The notes: a model not told the origin generated them from the letters alone. DNA of 64,000 nucleotides from Novosphingobium profundi (GCF_020524485.1 NZ_JAIVLF010000004.1:186001-250000); one strand, 5' to 3'. Shown: positions 8,975-18,335, counted from the first letter of the stretch. Made by a program: numbers and translations.

Positions 8975-10278
8975 GGCAGTTTCTCCTCGATCTTGTGGGC
9001 ACCCTCGACGCGCGCGCCGGGTGCGATGGTGGCCGGCGATGCGTTCAGTTCCTGCATCGCGAAACCCGCCGCGCGCTGGTAGGCGCGCATGAATTCTTCC
9101 CGCTCGCCCCTGGGGATCACGTCCTCGATATCCTCGAAAATGCCACCGCAGCGCTCCTCGACCATACCCAGCAGACCAAAGGGCCCGGCCCCACGGTTGC
9201 GCAGCGCCAACTGGCCGACCGGCTCGCAATAGCGGGCATCGAACGCGGCCAGCGCCTCGGCGCTGACACCCATCTCAAGGAACAGCGCGCCGATCCGGCG
9301 CGCGTCCATGATCGCCTGCGACGCGCCATTGGAGCCGGTCGGGTACATCGGATGAGCGGCATCGCCCATTAGCGCCACCGGCCCGTCGACCCAGGTCGGG
9401 ATCGGATCGCGGTCGATCATCGGGTTCTCGTAAGCCACGTCCGCGCCCGCAATCAGCGCGGGCAAATCGATCCAGTCGTAGACGAAATCGGTGAAGTGAT
9501 GGGCAAAGCTCTCGACGTCGACCGGGCGGAACCAGCCCAGGCTCTGCCAGTCGTGATCCTCGTCGAAGGTCTGCTCGGCGATCCAGTTCACGTCGCACAG
9601 GCCCTCGGCATCGGGCTGCGAGATCGGGTAGATGACGACGCGGTGGCGCGCCGTGCCCAGCCCCACGAAGGACGATCCGGTGCGAATGGCCTTGGCGCGC
9701 GTGGTGCCGCGCCACATGACCGTGCCACCCCAGTGGATCGGCGCCTGGTCCGGGTGCATCTGGGCACGCACGCTCGAATGAATGCCGTCCGCGCCAAACA
9801 GGAGCGTGCCGTGCTCCTCGACCTCGGTGCCATCGGCAAGGCGGCACAGCGCGGTGACCGAGCCATCCGCCTCCTTGCGATACCCCGTGACGCGCTGGCC
9901 GAGGCGCACCTTGTCCGCGCCAAGCCGGGCAATCGCGGTTTCATGCAGCAGCATGTGGAAGCGCCCGCGATGCACCGCGTACTGGTCCCAATGATACCCG
10001 GCCAGGCGTCCGCGCGGCTCGCTGTAGATCTCGCGCCCGTTGAGCCCGACCAGCGCCCATTCTTTGGCTGGAATGCCGATGGTGCCCATCACGGCCTGGT
10101 CAATACCCAGGTCAGCCAGTTCGCGCACTGCGTTGGGCTGCAGGTTGATCCCCACGCCCAGCGGGCGGGGCTCACGCACGCTTTCCAGGACGAGGCAGTC
10201 AACGCCAATCTGGTCGAGGGTCAGGGCGAGGCAAAGGCCTCCGATACCGCCTCCGGCGATGAGAACGCGTGGTTGCAC
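8971..10278 (-). CDS. FAD-dependent aromatic hydroxylase-like monooxygenase
   Basis: A 435-residue class A flavoprotein monooxygenase. It has the N-terminal dinucleotide fold (RVLIAGGGIGGLCLALTL), a central FGADGIHSSVR motif (DG motif, about residue 165) and the GDAAHPMYPTGSNGASQAI motif (about residue 305) that contacts FAD ribityl. The sequence is closest in style to flavin-dependent oxidoreductases related to PhzS and salicylate/3-hydroxybenzoate hydroxylases; the substrate cannot be told. The GTG at 10278 is chosen because GGAAAG lies about nine bases upstream and the FAD fold begins four residues later. It forms a coupled pair with the DUF3237 gene. Confidence 0.9.
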   Translation of the reverse strand: MQPRVLIAGGGIGGLCLALTLDQIGVDCLVLESVREPRPLGVGINLQPNAVRELADLGIDQAVMGTIGIPAKEWALVGLNGREIYSEPRGRLAGYHWDQYAVHRGRFHMLLHETAIARLGADKVRLGQRVTGYRKEADGSVTALCRLADGTEVEEHGTLLFGADGIHSSVRAQMHPDQAPIHWGGTVMWRGTTRAKAIRTGSSFVGLGTARHRVVIYPISQPDAEGLCDVNWIAEQTFDEDHDWQSLGWFRPVDVESFAHHFTDFVYDWIDLPALIAGADVAYENPMIDRDPIPTWVDGPVALMGDAAHPMYPTGSNGASQAIMDARRIGALFLEMGVSAEALAAFDARYCEPVGQLALRNRGAGPFGLLGMVEERCGGIFEDIEDVIPRGEREEFMRAYQRAAGFAMQELNASPATIAPGARVEGAHKIEEKLP

Positions 10279-10530
10279 CCTGACTTTCCTTCTTTCGCTG
10301 CGCATCATCCGCCGCTCACAGCAAGTTTCTTGCGCGAGCGGGTGGAGGGCGCGTACACTGAGCCACACCGCGACGCAACTGGATGAGGCTCGCACATCCA
10401 GCCCCTCTCTCCGGCACGCAGCCATTCTTGCCCAACAATCAAAGATAAGCGCTCAGGGACTCGCAAAACGACACCGCGATGACTAAGGGGGCGCTATCAA
10501 CTCCTCTCTCTGTCAAAAGATCCATTCGCC

Positions 10531-10968
10531 ATGCGTATTGCCATTGCTTCCGATCATGCCGCCGTGGACCTCAAGGCCACGCTGCGCGACTATCTCATCG
10601 AACTGGGCCACGAAGTGGCCGACCTCGGCCCCGAAACGGCCGACCGTGTCGACTACCCCGACTACGGCTACCTGCTCGGCTCGGTCGTCGCCGACGGCAC
10701 CGCCGACTACGGCGTGGCGCTGTGCGGTTCGGGTATCGGCATCTCGATGGCGGTTAACCGCAACCTGGCCTGCCGCTGCGCGCTCGTCTCCGAGCCGCTC
10801 TCGGCCGCCCTTGCGCGTGAGCACAACAACGCGAACTGCATCGCGATGGGCGCGCGCCTGACCGGGATCGACATGGCCAAGGCCTGCCTCGATGCTTTCC
10901 TTTCGACCGAGTTCGGTGGCGGACGCCACGCCGGACGCGTCGAGAAGCTCTCCAACCCTCCCGCCTGA
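10531..10968 (+). CDS. rpiB: Ribose-5-phosphate isomerase B
   Basis: Interconverts ribulose 5-phosphate and ribose 5-phosphate. The 145 residues match the RpiB/LacAB family: [18 protein letters not shown] at the start, DYPDYGY, the active-site loop [16 protein letters not shown] (Cys at about residue 69), and the [14 protein letters not shown] motif. It precedes glyA by 20 bases, a conserved alphaproteobacterial pair. The 252 bases upstream, to the divergent monooxygenase, contain no gene that I can see and should hold the promoter. Confidence 0.96.
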   Translation: MRIAIASDHAAVDLKATLRDYLIELGHEVADLGPETADRVDYPDYGYLLGSVVADGTADYGVALCGSGIGISMAVNRNLACRCALVSEPLSAALAREHNNANCIAMGARLTGIDMAKACLDAFLSTEFGGGRHAGRVEKLSNPPA

Positions 10969-10988
10969 ATCCAAGGGGCCCTTCGAAC

Positions 10989-12287
10989 ATGACCGTTGAT
11001 ACCGCAATCCGTTCCCCCGGCTTCTTCACCGACAGCGTGGCCGACAGCGATCCCGCCATCGCCGCCGCCATCGGCAAGGAACTGAAGCGCGAACGCAAGC
11101 AGATCGAACTGATCGCGTCGGAAAACATCGTCTCCAAGGCCGTCCTGGAGGCGCAGGGCTCGGTGCTGACCAACAAGTACGCCGAAGGCTACCCGGGCAA
11201 GCGCTACTACCAGGGTTGTGAACCCTCGGACGTGGTCGAGAGCCTCGCCATCGAACGCGCCAAGGAGCTGTTCGGCTGCGAATTCGCCAACGTCCAGCCC
11301 CACTCGGGCGCGCAGGCCAATGGCGCGGTCCTCCTCGCAACGGTCAAGCCGGGCGACACGATCCTGGGCATGAGCCTGGATGCCGGTGGACACCTCACCC
11401 ACGGCGCCCGCGCGGCGCTGTCGGGCAAGTGGTTCAACGCGGTCCAGTACGGCGTGACCAAGGACACCCACCTCATCGACTACGACGAGGTCCAGAAGCT
11501 GGCGAGCGAGCACCAGCCCAAGCTCATCATCGCGGGCGGCTCGGCCTATCCGCGCGTGATCGATTTCAAGCGCATGCGCGAGATCGCCGACAGCGTGGGC
11601 GCCATCTTCCAGGTCGACATGGCGCACTTCGCCGGTCTGGTCGCGGCGGGTCTGCACCCCTCACCCTTCCCCTACGCGCACATCGCGACCACCACCACGC
11701 ACAAGACCCTGCGCGGTCCGCGCGGCGGCATGATCCTCACCAACGACGAGAAGCTCGCCAAGAAGATCAACTCGGCGGTCTTCCCGGGTCTCCAGGGCGG
11801 TCCTCTGATGCACGTCATCGCGGCCAAGGCCGTGGCCTTCGGGGAAGCCCTGCGCCCCGAGTTCAAGGACTACGCGGCCAAGGTGATCGAGAACGCCAAG
11901 GTGCTGGCCGACACGCTCAAGGAGCGCGGCGCGGCCATCGTCTCGGGCGGCACCGACACCCACGTGGCTCTTGTCGACCTCTCGCCGCTCGGCGTGACCG
12001 GCAAGGACGCGGACGAGGCGCTCGAGCGTGCGGGCATCACCTGCAACAAGAACGGCATCCCCTTCGATCCGCTGCCGCCGATGAAGACCAGCGGCATCCG
12101 CGTCGGCACGCCGGCGGGCACGACCCGCGGTTTCGGCCCGGAAGAGTTCCGTGAAATCGGCAACATGGTCGCCGATGTCCTCGACGGTCTCGCCAAGTGC
12201 GGCGAGGAAGGCGACGCACAGGTGGAACAGAACGTGCGTGCGCGCGTAGAAGCCTTGTGTGACCGCTTCCCGATCTACGAGGACTAA
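10989..12287 (+). CDS. glyA: Serine hydroxymethyltransferase
   Basis: PLP enzyme that converts serine and tetrahydrofolate to glycine and 5,10-methylene-tetrahydrofolate. At 432 residues it has the family length. Visible motifs include [30 protein letters not shown], and the PLP-lysine segment [14 protein letters not shown] (Lys at about residue 238). The ATG at 10989 has AAGGGG upstream. It is in one run with rpiB before it and a small membrane protein, nrdR and an RNA methyltransferase after it. Confidence 0.98.
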   Translation: MTVDTAIRSPGFFTDSVADSDPAIAAAIGKELKRERKQIELIASENIVSKAVLEAQGSVLTNKYAEGYPGKRYYQGCEPSDVVESLAIERAKELFGCEFANVQPHSGAQANGAVLLATVKPGDTILGMSLDAGGHLTHGARAALSGKWFNAVQYGVTKDTHLIDYDEVQKLASEHQPKLIIAGGSAYPRVIDFKRMREIADSVGAIFQVDMAHFAGLVAAGLHPSPFPYAHIATTTTHKTLRGPRGGMILTNDEKLAKKINSAVFPGLQGGPLMHVIAAKAVAFGEALRPEFKDYAAKVIENAKVLADTLKERGAAIVSGGTDTHVALVDLSPLGVTGKDADEALERAGITCNKNGIPFDPLPPMKTSGIRVGTPAGTTRGFGPEEFREIGNMVADVLDGLAKCGEEGDAQVEQNVRARVEALCDRFPIYED

Positions 12288-12291
12288 GACC

Positions 12292-12519
12292 ATGACCGAC
12301 CCCCAGCGCCCCAACGAGACTGGCGACTTCGTGACCGATGCACGCCTTGAACTTTCCGGAATGCTGCGCGATGGCCTCGACCATCCCTCGACCCGGCCGG
12401 TTCTCGTCTGGGGGGCGCTGGGTGCGGTGGCAGGCGCAGCCCTGCCCTTCGTCTCGGTGGGCCTGGGGCTTGCCGCAGGCGCCGGATACAAGTTCTACAA
12501 GCGCGTGCGGCCCGACTGA
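12292..12519 (+). CDS. Hypothetical small membrane protein
   Basis: A 75-residue protein with one or two hydrophobic segments (WGALGAVAGAALPFVSVGLG, about residues 41-60), a soluble acidic N-terminus and a basic tail (KFYKRVRPD). I do not recognise a named family. It starts four bases after the glyA stop and ends 40 bases before nrdR, so it is surely in the same operon. This position is commonly filled by such a gene in sphingomonads, but no function is implied. Confidence 0.75.
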   Translation: MTDPQRPNETGDFVTDARLELSGMLRDGLDHPSTRPVLVWGALGAVAGAALPFVSVGLGLAAGAGYKFYKRVRPD

Positions 12520-12559
12520 AGTCGCGCCCGCCCCTCTTCTTTTGAAACGATAGGCCCGA

Positions 12560-13048
12560 ATGCGCTGCCCTTTCTGCGCCCATGACGATTCCCAGGTAAA
12601 GGACAGCCGTCCGGCCGAGGACAACGCCGCGATCCGCCGCCGCCGCCAGTGCTCCAGCTGCGGCGCGCGCTTCACCACGTTCGAACGGGTGCAGCTGCGC
12701 GAGATCACGGTGCTCAAGTCCGGCGAGGAAGGCGAGGAGAGGCGCGAGCCCTTCGACCGCCTCAAGATCGAGAAATCGGTCTCGCTCGCCTGCCGCAAGC
12801 GCAGGATCGACCGCGAGAGGATCGACCAGCTCGTCTCGGGCGTCCAGCGCCAGATCGAGACCACCGGCGATGCCGAAATCCACTCACGCGAGATCGGCGA
12901 GATGGTGATGGACGGCCTGCGACAGCTCGACTCGGTTGCCTACATCCGCTTCGCCTCGGTCTACCGCGCCTTCAACGAAGCCCGCGACTTCGAGGAATTT
13001 GCAGGCACCGTGCGCGACGTGGCGACAGGCGACACCCAGAATGACTGA
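12560..13048 (+). CDS. nrdR: Transcriptional repressor of ribonucleotide reductase genes
   Basis: NrdR senses ATP/dATP and represses nrd genes. The 162 residues show the N-terminal zinc ribbon ([17 protein letters not shown], then [13 protein letters not shown]; cysteines at about residues 3, 6, 31, 34) followed by an ATP-cone (about residues 49-139). No NrdR box was identified in the window. The gene lies in the glyA run and overlaps the next gene by eight bases. Confidence 0.97.
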   Translation: MRCPFCAHDDSQVKDSRPAEDNAAIRRRRQCSSCGARFTTFERVQLREITVLKSGEEGEERREPFDRLKIEKSVSLACRKRRIDRERIDQLVSGVQRQIETTGDAEIHSREIGEMVMDGLRQLDSVAYIRFASVYRAFNEARDFEEFAGTVRDVATGDTQND

Positions 13049-13817
13049 TACCCCCACCCCTTCCGCGCCGACGTTCGGCACCGTTCCCGAAGACCGCAAG
13101 CCCATCGTCGTGCTCGTGCGGCCGCAGCTGGGCGAGAACATCGGCAAGGCCGCGCGCGCCATGCTGAACTTCGGGCTCACCGAAATGCGCCTCGTTTCGC
13201 CGCGCGACGGCTGGCCCAACCCTTCGGCAGGCCCCGCTGCGGCAGGCGCCAACGTGATCCTCGAAGAAGCCGAGGTCTACGAGACACTGGCCGACGCGGT
13301 CGCGGACTGCACCAATGTCTATGCGACCACCGTGCGCAAGCGCGGCGTGACCAAGCGCGTGGTGACGCCCGAAGAAGCGGCAGGTGAAATCTACGCCGAG
13401 CCGGGCCGTTCGGCCTTCGTGTTCGGCCCGGAACGCTCCGGGCTGGAAACCGAGGACGTGGCGCTCGCCCGCTCGATCCTGACCGTTCCGATCAACCCGG
13501 AATTTGCCTCGCTCAACCTCGCGCAGGCCGTGATCCTGTGCGCCTATGAGTGGTCCAAGGGCGCTGGCCTCACCCAGCCTACGCAGGAAGAGGTCCTGCC
13601 GCCTGCTCCGCAGGACGAACTGGAAGGGCTCATCGGCCACTTCGAGAAGCTGCTCGAACCCAAGAACTACTTCTGGCCCGAGACCCGCGCCGAGGCGAAC
13701 CGCCTGACCTTGCGCAACCTTCTCACCAAGCCCGCGTGGAACCACCTGGAAGTGCGCACCATGCGCGGTGTCCTCTCCACGCTCGAAAAGGCCCGGCGCC
13801 CACGCGGCGAAGACTAA
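13041..13817 (+). CDS. SpoU-family RNA methyltransferase, TrmJ-like
   Basis: A 258-residue SPOUT methyltransferase. In TrmJ the family makes 2'-O-methyl-C/U32 in tRNA. Visible motifs are [20 protein letters not shown] (motif 1), [11 protein letters not shown] (motif 2) and the knot-forming [19 protein letters not shown] (motif 3). A C-terminal extension ends in a helix. The order and wording are those of TrmJ/TrmH group 1. The ATG at 13041 lies inside the end of nrdR, suggesting coupled translation. The exact target nucleotide is an inference. Confidence 0.93.
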   Translation: MTDTPTPSAPTFGTVPEDRKPIVVLVRPQLGENIGKAARAMLNFGLTEMRLVSPRDGWPNPSAGPAAAGANVILEEAEVYETLADAVADCTNVYATTVRKRGVTKRVVTPEEAAGEIYAEPGRSAFVFGPERSGLETEDVALARSILTVPINPEFASLNLAQAVILCAYEWSKGAGLTQPTQEEVLPPAPQDELEGLIGHFEKLLEPKNYFWPETRAEANRLTLRNLLTKPAWNHLEVRTMRGVLSTLEKARRPRGED

Positions 13818-13827
13818 GCGCCCCTTC

Positions 13828-13855
13828 GGGCGTTGCGCCCTATCCCGCAACGCCC
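13828..13855 (+). terminator. Hairpin after the RNA methyltransferase gene
   Basis: A perfect 10-base-pair inverted repeat (GGGCGTTGCG and CGCAACGCCC) begins 11 bases after the stop codon. It lacks a following T-run (GCTCACCTATTTT), so it is only a possible terminator or processing site separating this operon from the metA leader. Confidence 0.4.
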
Positions 13856-13921
13856 GCTCACCTATTTTCAACCCGCTTCGCGCAAAATCCCGTTTTGCTT
13901 TTGCGCGGCTGGGTGTATGGG

Positions 13922-14033
13922 CACATCCAGCATCAAGAGTTGGGGCGACGCCCAACGCCAACCTGCCGTTCCGGGCAAGGTGGTACTCCGCAAGGAGGAT
14001 GTGGCCGTCCCGGCAAGCAAACGGACACGCCAC
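13922..14033 (+). ncRNA. SAM riboswitch (SAM-I/SAM-IV superfamily) upstream of metA
   Basis: The leader carries the S-box core in order. P1 is CACATCC (13922-13928) pairing with GGATGTG (13997-14003). The joining strand is AGCATCAAGAG. A P2-like hairpin is TTGGG-gcgacg-CCCAA. Then come GCCAACC, P3 TGCC-gttccg-GGCA, the conserved AAGGTGGTA, and P4 CTCC-GCAA-GGAG with a GNRA-type loop. Three-prime of P1 is another hairpin (GTGGC...GCCAC). The TCCG of the P3 loop can pair with CGGA at 14022-14025, a SAM-IV-like pseudoknot. Known biology: such aptamers bind S-adenosylmethionine and shut down methionine genes. The class was assigned by eye, not by a covariance model. Confidence 0.75.
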
Positions 14034-14069
14034 ATTTCGCGTCGCTTCCGCCCAGGAGTACGACGTCAA

Positions 14070-14996
14070 ATGCCGATCAAGATCCCCGACGACCTGCCCG
14101 CACGCCAGACCCTCGAAGCCGAGGGCGTGACGGTCATGGGCGAGGCCGACGCGGTGCGTCAGGACATTCGCCCGCTGCAGATCGGGCTGCTCAACCTCAT
14201 GCCCGACAAGGTGCGCACCGAGACCCAGCTCGCCCGCCTGCTCGGCGCCACTCCGCTGCAGATCGAACTGACGCTGGTGCGCATGACCGACCATGTCTCG
14301 CGCAACACAGCGCAGGACCACATGGAAGCCTTTTACCGTCCCTGGGAGGACGTGCGCGAGGAACGCTTCGACGGCTTCATCATCACCGGCGCTCCGGTCG
14401 AGCGCATGCCCTATGAAGAGGTGAACTACTGGGAGGAGCTGCGCCAGATCCTGGCCTGGACCCAAACCAACGTCCACCGCACGCTGACCATCTGCTGGGC
14501 CGCGCAGGCCGCGCTCTACCATTTCCATGGCATCCCCAAGCGCGTGCTCGACGCCAAGGCCTACGGCCTCTACCCGCACGAAGTCCACGCCCCCGCCTCG
14601 CCCTTCCTGCGTGGCTTTGCCGATGTCTTCAACGTGCCGGTTTCCCGCTGGACAGAAGTCTGTCCCGACGCACTGGGCGCCGCCGAACGCCTGGAGGTGC
14701 TGGCCTCCAACCCGGTCACGGGTCCGTGCCTCGTCGATGACCCTGCGCACCGTATGCTCCACATGTTCAACCATCTGGAATACGACACCGAGACGCTTGC
14801 CAACGAGTTCTTCCGCGACGGCGGCGCGCAGTTGCCGCACCGCTACTTCCCGGAAGACAACCCGAGCCGCCGCCCGCTCAATTCCTGGCGTGCCCACGGA
14901 CACCTCCTGATCGGCAACTGGATCAACGCGATCTACCAGACCACCCCCTTCGATCTGGCCACGATGGGCATGGCAGGCTCGCTCGAAGCGCTGTAA
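14070..14996 (+). CDS. metA: Homoserine O-acyltransferase, MetA type (probably acetyl-CoA specific)
   Basis: First committed step of methionine synthesis: acylates homoserine. The 308 residues match the MetA family, with catalytic Cys142 in TICWAAQAA and the end of the acyl pocket in GFIITGAPVERMPYEEVNYW. Position 111 is Glu (APVE). In the family Glu at this site goes with acetyl-CoA use and Gly with succinyl-CoA use, so this is likely an acetyltransferase despite the MetA fold. The ATG at 14070 follows AGGAG at 14054-14058; upstream in-frame codons run through the riboswitch. The SD (GGAGTAC) is perfectly complementary to GTACTCC within the aptamer. Confidence 0.95.
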   Translation: MPIKIPDDLPARQTLEAEGVTVMGEADAVRQDIRPLQIGLLNLMPDKVRTETQLARLLGATPLQIELTLVRMTDHVSRNTAQDHMEAFYRPWEDVREERFDGFIITGAPVERMPYEEVNYWEELRQILAWTQTNVHRTLTICWAAQAALYHFHGIPKRVLDAKAYGLYPHEVHAPASPFLRGFADVFNVPVSRWTEVCPDALGAAERLEVLASNPVTGPCLVDDPAHRMLHMFNHLEYDTETLANEFFRDGGAQLPHRYFPEDNPSRRPLNSWRAHGHLLIGNWINAIYQTTPFDLATMGMAGSLEAL

Positions 14997-15239
14997 GCGG
15001 TCGGGACGCGGCCCTGCGCGCGCCGAAGGGGCGTTTGCGCTTGACTTTGCGCCCCCATCCCGTAAGGGCCAGCGCTTCACGGGACGCCTTCCCTTTCGAG
15101 AGTAGGCGCCTCCTTCGGCCCCGCACCCCGGTGAAGCGGCGGCCGCATCCGGCATTTCATGGCCGGATGGTGCGCTCCGGGAAACTAGGGATCGCCTTGC
15201 CACGGTGGCACAGGCGGCAGCAGAACGGAAAGAAACGTT

Positions 15240-15851
15240 ATGTCGAAGCGTAAGAGCGCTAAGTACAAACTCGATCGCCGCATGGGCGAGAACATCTGGG
15301 GCCGTCCCAAGAGCTCGGTCAACCGCCGCAGCTACGGCCCGGGCCAGCACGGTCAGCGCCGCAAGGGCAAGCTGTCGGACTACGGTCTGCAGCTGCGCGC
15401 CAAGCAGAAGCTCAAGGGCTACTACGGCGACGTGACCGAGAAGCAGTTCAAGCGCACCTACCAGGAAGCGTCCTCGATGAAGGGCGACACCGGCATGAAC
15501 CTGATCGGTCTCCTGGAGCAGCGCCTGGACATGGTCGTCTACCGCGCCAAGTTCGCGCCGACCATCTTCGCGGCTCGCCAGATCGTCTCGCACGGCCACA
15601 TTCGCGTCAACGGTGTGAAGTGCAACATCGCTTCGCGTCGCATCCGCGTGGGTGACGTGATCTCGCTCGGTGAAAAGGCCAAGGAAATGGCTCTCGTCAT
15701 CGAAGCTCAGGCTCTGCCCGAGCGCGAGATTCCCGACTATGTCGCTTCGGAAGGCGACAAGGTGACCTTCGTCCGCGTTCCCACGCTCGACGAAGTCCCC
15801 TACCCGGTGAAGATGGAACCGAACCTCGTCGTCGAGTTCTACTCGCGCTAA
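15240..15851 (+). CDS. rpsD: 30S ribosomal protein S4
   Basis: Primary 16S rRNA-binding protein that nucleates 30S assembly. The 203 residues match S4: a basic N-terminal domain ([33 protein letters not shown]), then the S4 RNA-binding domain near residues 93-155 ([34 protein letters not shown]). The preceding 243 bases contain no gene. They include a possible TTGACT hexamer near 15043 without a clear -10, and a hairpin (ATCCGG...CCGGAT near 15150), which might be an autoregulatory leader. The gene is monocistronic, with a terminator just after it. Confidence 0.98.
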   Translation: MSKRKSAKYKLDRRMGENIWGRPKSSVNRRSYGPGQHGQRRKGKLSDYGLQLRAKQKLKGYYGDVTEKQFKRTYQEASSMKGDTGMNLIGLLEQRLDMVVYRAKFAPTIFAARQIVSHGHIRVNGVKCNIASRRIRVGDVISLGEKAKEMALVIEAQALPEREIPDYVASEGDKVTFVRVPTLDEVPYPVKMEPNLVVEFYSR

Positions 15852-15885
15852 GAGTTCGGCTCCTTCGGGAACGAAATTCTTTCGG

Positions 15886-15916
15886 AAAGGGCGGTCCCTC
15901 GGGGCCGCCCTTTTTT
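15886..15916 (+). terminator. Rho-independent terminator of rpsD
   Basis: A GC-rich inverted repeat (AAAGGGCGG and CCGCCCTTT) is followed by a run of six T, 34 bases after the rpsD stop. Confidence 0.88.
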
Positions 15917-15997
15917 CGTGGCAACTCGCGGAAAAGCTGGGTCATTTCATCGCGAAAAAGCGGAACCTTCACAGGCCTCGTGTATTGCGCAGAGGCA

Positions 15998-16186
15998 ATG
16001 ACCCGCTTTCGCTACATCACCCCGCACCGCACCGGCAAATGGTACCCCGATCTCGAGACCGCGCAGCGCCATGCCTGCGACATCGGCGCGGGTTTCCGGG
16101 ACGAACGCACCGGCCGCTTCGTCGCCTATGTCGACACCTATCTGGAGGAAGACGAAGCCGAATTCGCACTCGGCTCCGTTTCCTGA
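15998..16186 (+). CDS. Hypothetical small protein
   Basis: A 62-residue soluble protein (MTRFRYITPHRTGKWYPDLE...), basic and aromatic at the start and acidic at the end. I do not recognise a family. The ATG at 15998 has AGAGG upstream; a GTG at 15980 would add six residues. Codon use matches its neighbours. It converges on the S9 peptidase gene with only 13 bases between their ends. Confidence 0.65.
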   Translation: MTRFRYITPHRTGKWYPDLETAQRHACDIGAGFRDERTGRFVAYVDTYLEEDEAEFALGSVS

Positions 16187-16199
16187 GGGAAACCTTCGC

Positions 16200-18233
16200 T
16201 CAGTCGAGCTTCAGCTCCGTGTGCAGGAAGGCATCACTGTCGGCCAGGAGCTGCGTGCGCGCCTCGCTGCTGTAGAGAAAGTGATCGAGGCCATCGAACT
16301 CGACATAGCGCACCGACTTGCCTGCCTGCTCCAGCTTCTTCGCCATGACCTGGCTTTCACGCACGCCCACGTTCTGGTCGAGCGTGCCATGGAACAGCAG
16401 CACCGGCGCCTTGATCTTCTCCGCGTTCTGCGCCGGTGAGCCTTCGCGCAGGTGCGGACCGTTGCCAAGCTCTTCGCGCACCAGCGCGGCGTTGGTGAAG
16501 CCCTCGGCCTCGGCGCGCAGGATTTCAAAGTCGGTGACGGGTGCAACGGCGACCACCGCCTTGAACAGATCCGGGTCGAGCACGCCGCTCTGGAGCGCAG
16601 CGTACCCCCCGTAGGACCATCCGAAGATCGCCAGCTTGTCGGGCGCGGCAATGCCCTGCGCCACCAGCCAGCGCCCGGCGTCATTGACATCACCGATGGC
16701 CGTCTTCCACGACTTGAACCCGTTTTCCTTGTACCATTCCGAACCGTAACCGGCGGAACCGCGGTAGTTGGGCTGGAGAACCGCGAAACCGCGTGCGGCA
16801 AAGAACTGGACCATCCAGTCGAAGCCCCACTCGTCGCGCGCGCTCGGCCCACCGTGCGGCATGACGATGGCAGGCAGATCGCGGCCCGTGCTGCCCGGCG
16901 GCAAGGTGAGATAGCCCGGGATCTGGACGCCGTCCCCGGCCGGGAACATCACCGGCTTCATCGGCGCCAGCTCCAGGTCGACGAGCTTCGGGCGCACCGG
17001 CAGGACTTCCTCAAGACGCCGCTCGGCCTTGTTGAAGAGATAGAGCATGCCCGGCTCGGTATCGCCGGTCACGCGCAGCAGGAGGTTCTTCTCCTCCCGG
17101 TCGGCATCGACGACCCGGACAGCGACCTCCCCGGGCAGCGCGCCGGCGAGCGCCTTGGACAGCGCCCCCATCTCAGGATCGAAGTAGACCTGCTCGCGCC
17201 GCTCGCGCGCATAGGAGAGTCCTACGACACGGTTGTCGCGCCCGATGCGGATGAGGCCGTCGATATCGACGTCGTCCGCCGCAAAGAGCTTTTCGCGCGT
17301 CAGCGAGCCATCGAGCGAGACCGCATAGAGGCCGCGATGCCCGTTCTCCCACGCCCATCCGAAAGCACGGTTGCTCTTGCCATCAACGGCCAGCGGCTCG
17401 AAGCGCAGGACGCCTGTCTCCTCCGGACCACCCCAACTCGAGAGCCACTGCCATTCCCAGTCGCCCGGCGTGCGGTAGAAGAAATCCTCGGTCGGCTTGA
17501 GGAGCCCGCTCGCGCCGGTCTGCTGGCGGCTCTTGACGCGAATCGTTCCATGACCGTCGGTCATGTACCCGGTCGCGAATTCATCGGGCTTCTCGACCCG
17601 GCGGCGGCGCCCCTTGATCGTGTCGACCATCTCGACACCAAGGCCCTCTTCCTCGTTCGCGAGGCGCGTGCCGATGGTGTTTTCCGGCACGAAGACCTTG
17701 GTCATCAGGACGCGCCCGGGCTCACCTTCTACGTCCCAGTCAATCACGCTCCCCCCGTTCTGGAAGAACGTGCGCGCGCGCAGGGATTTCGTGTTCGACA
17801 GAAGCGTCGCATTCTTGCCGTCATCGTCCAGCCCGAAGATGCGGGTGAAGCTGACAAGCTGCCCCGCATAGTCCACGATGTAGTGCACCTGGCAGACCAG
17901 GCGCGCGTTGGTGGACCATTTGCAGAAGCGCAGTTCCCCTTCCTCGGTCGGGACGCTGGTGATGGCCGTCGGGAAACCACCCTCGGCAAGGTTGGCGACT
18001 TCGAGCACACGGCCACCCTTGCGCGGCGAGATGAAGGCGATCTTCGTTCCGTCCGGGGACAGGCTGATCTGGGTAATATCCTCCAGAGCCCCGAACCGCG
18101 CGGCCAGCTGTTCTCCACTTTCCCCGGACTGCGCCTGTGCCTGCAGCGGCACGGCCGCCGCCATCGCCGAGCCCAGGAACAGCCCGGACACGAGCGCACG
18201 CAAACCTCTCAAGACCACCCCGAAACCCCTCAT
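16200..18233 (-). CDS. S9 family peptidase (prolyl oligopeptidase-like), secreted
   Basis: A 677-residue serine peptidase with an N-terminal signal peptide (hydrophobic stretch ending near AVPLQAQAQ, about residue 35). A WD40-like/beta-propeller region (TQISLSPDGTKIAFISPRKGG) spans roughly residues 50-400, followed by a C-terminal alpha/beta hydrolase domain. The triad is visible as Ser at about 538 (FGWSYGGYAAL), Asp at about 617 (GTLDQNVG) and His at about 650 (GLDHFLYS). It should act in the periplasm on short peptides, like the dipeptidyl/acylaminoacyl peptidases common in sphingomonads. The ATG at 18233 follows TAGGGA. A TTG 48 bases earlier lies inside the likely -35 and cannot be the start. 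Confidence 0.94.
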   Translation of the reverse strand: MRGFGVVLRGLRALVSGLFLGSAMAAAVPLQAQAQSGESGEQLAARFGALEDITQISLSPDGTKIAFISPRKGGRVLEVANLAEGGFPTAITSVPTEEGELRFCKWSTNARLVCQVHYIVDYAGQLVSFTRIFGLDDDGKNATLLSNTKSLRARTFFQNGGSVIDWDVEGEPGRVLMTKVFVPENTIGTRLANEEEGLGVEMVDTIKGRRRRVEKPDEFATGYMTDGHGTIRVKSRQQTGASGLLKPTEDFFYRTPGDWEWQWLSSWGGPEETGVLRFEPLAVDGKSNRAFGWAWENGHRGLYAVSLDGSLTREKLFAADDVDIDGLIRIGRDNRVVGLSYARERREQVYFDPEMGALSKALAGALPGEVAVRVVDADREEKNLLLRVTGDTEPGMLYLFNKAERRLEEVLPVRPKLVDLELAPMKPVMFPAGDGVQIPGYLTLPPGSTGRDLPAIVMPHGGPSARDEWGFDWMVQFFAARGFAVLQPNYRGSAGYGSEWYKENGFKSWKTAIGDVNDAGRWLVAQGIAAPDKLAIFGWSYGGYAALQSGVLDPDLFKAVVAVAPVTDFEILRAEAEGFTNAALVREELGNGPHLREGSPAQNAEKIKAPVLLFHGTLDQNVGVRESQVMAKKLEQAGKSVRYVEFDGLDHFLYSSEARTQLLADSDAFLHTELKLD

Positions 18234-18252
18234 TTCCCTATTACGGAAAGGG

Positions 18253-18281
18253 ACTATGCGAGCGTCCAATGAGGCGGTCAA
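18253..18281 (-). promoter_or_regulatory. Likely sigma-70 promoter of the S9 peptidase
   Basis: On the minus strand TTGACC and CATAGT are 17 bases apart. They place the transcription start about 13 bases before the ATG at 18233. Consensus match only. Confidence 0.5.
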
Positions 18282-18335
18282 GTTGCCGAAATTTAATGCA
18301 AAGTAATTTCGAGGAAGAGTTGCGCAGAAAGCGCA

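Noticed and set aside
13979..13992. AAGGTGGTACTCCGC looks like a T-box antiterminator signature.
   Set aside because: It fits better as the conserved AAGGTG joining strand of an S-box-type aptamer, with P1, P2, P3 and P4 all in place. There is no specifier loop or long T-box stem I, and T-boxes are very rare in proteobacteria.
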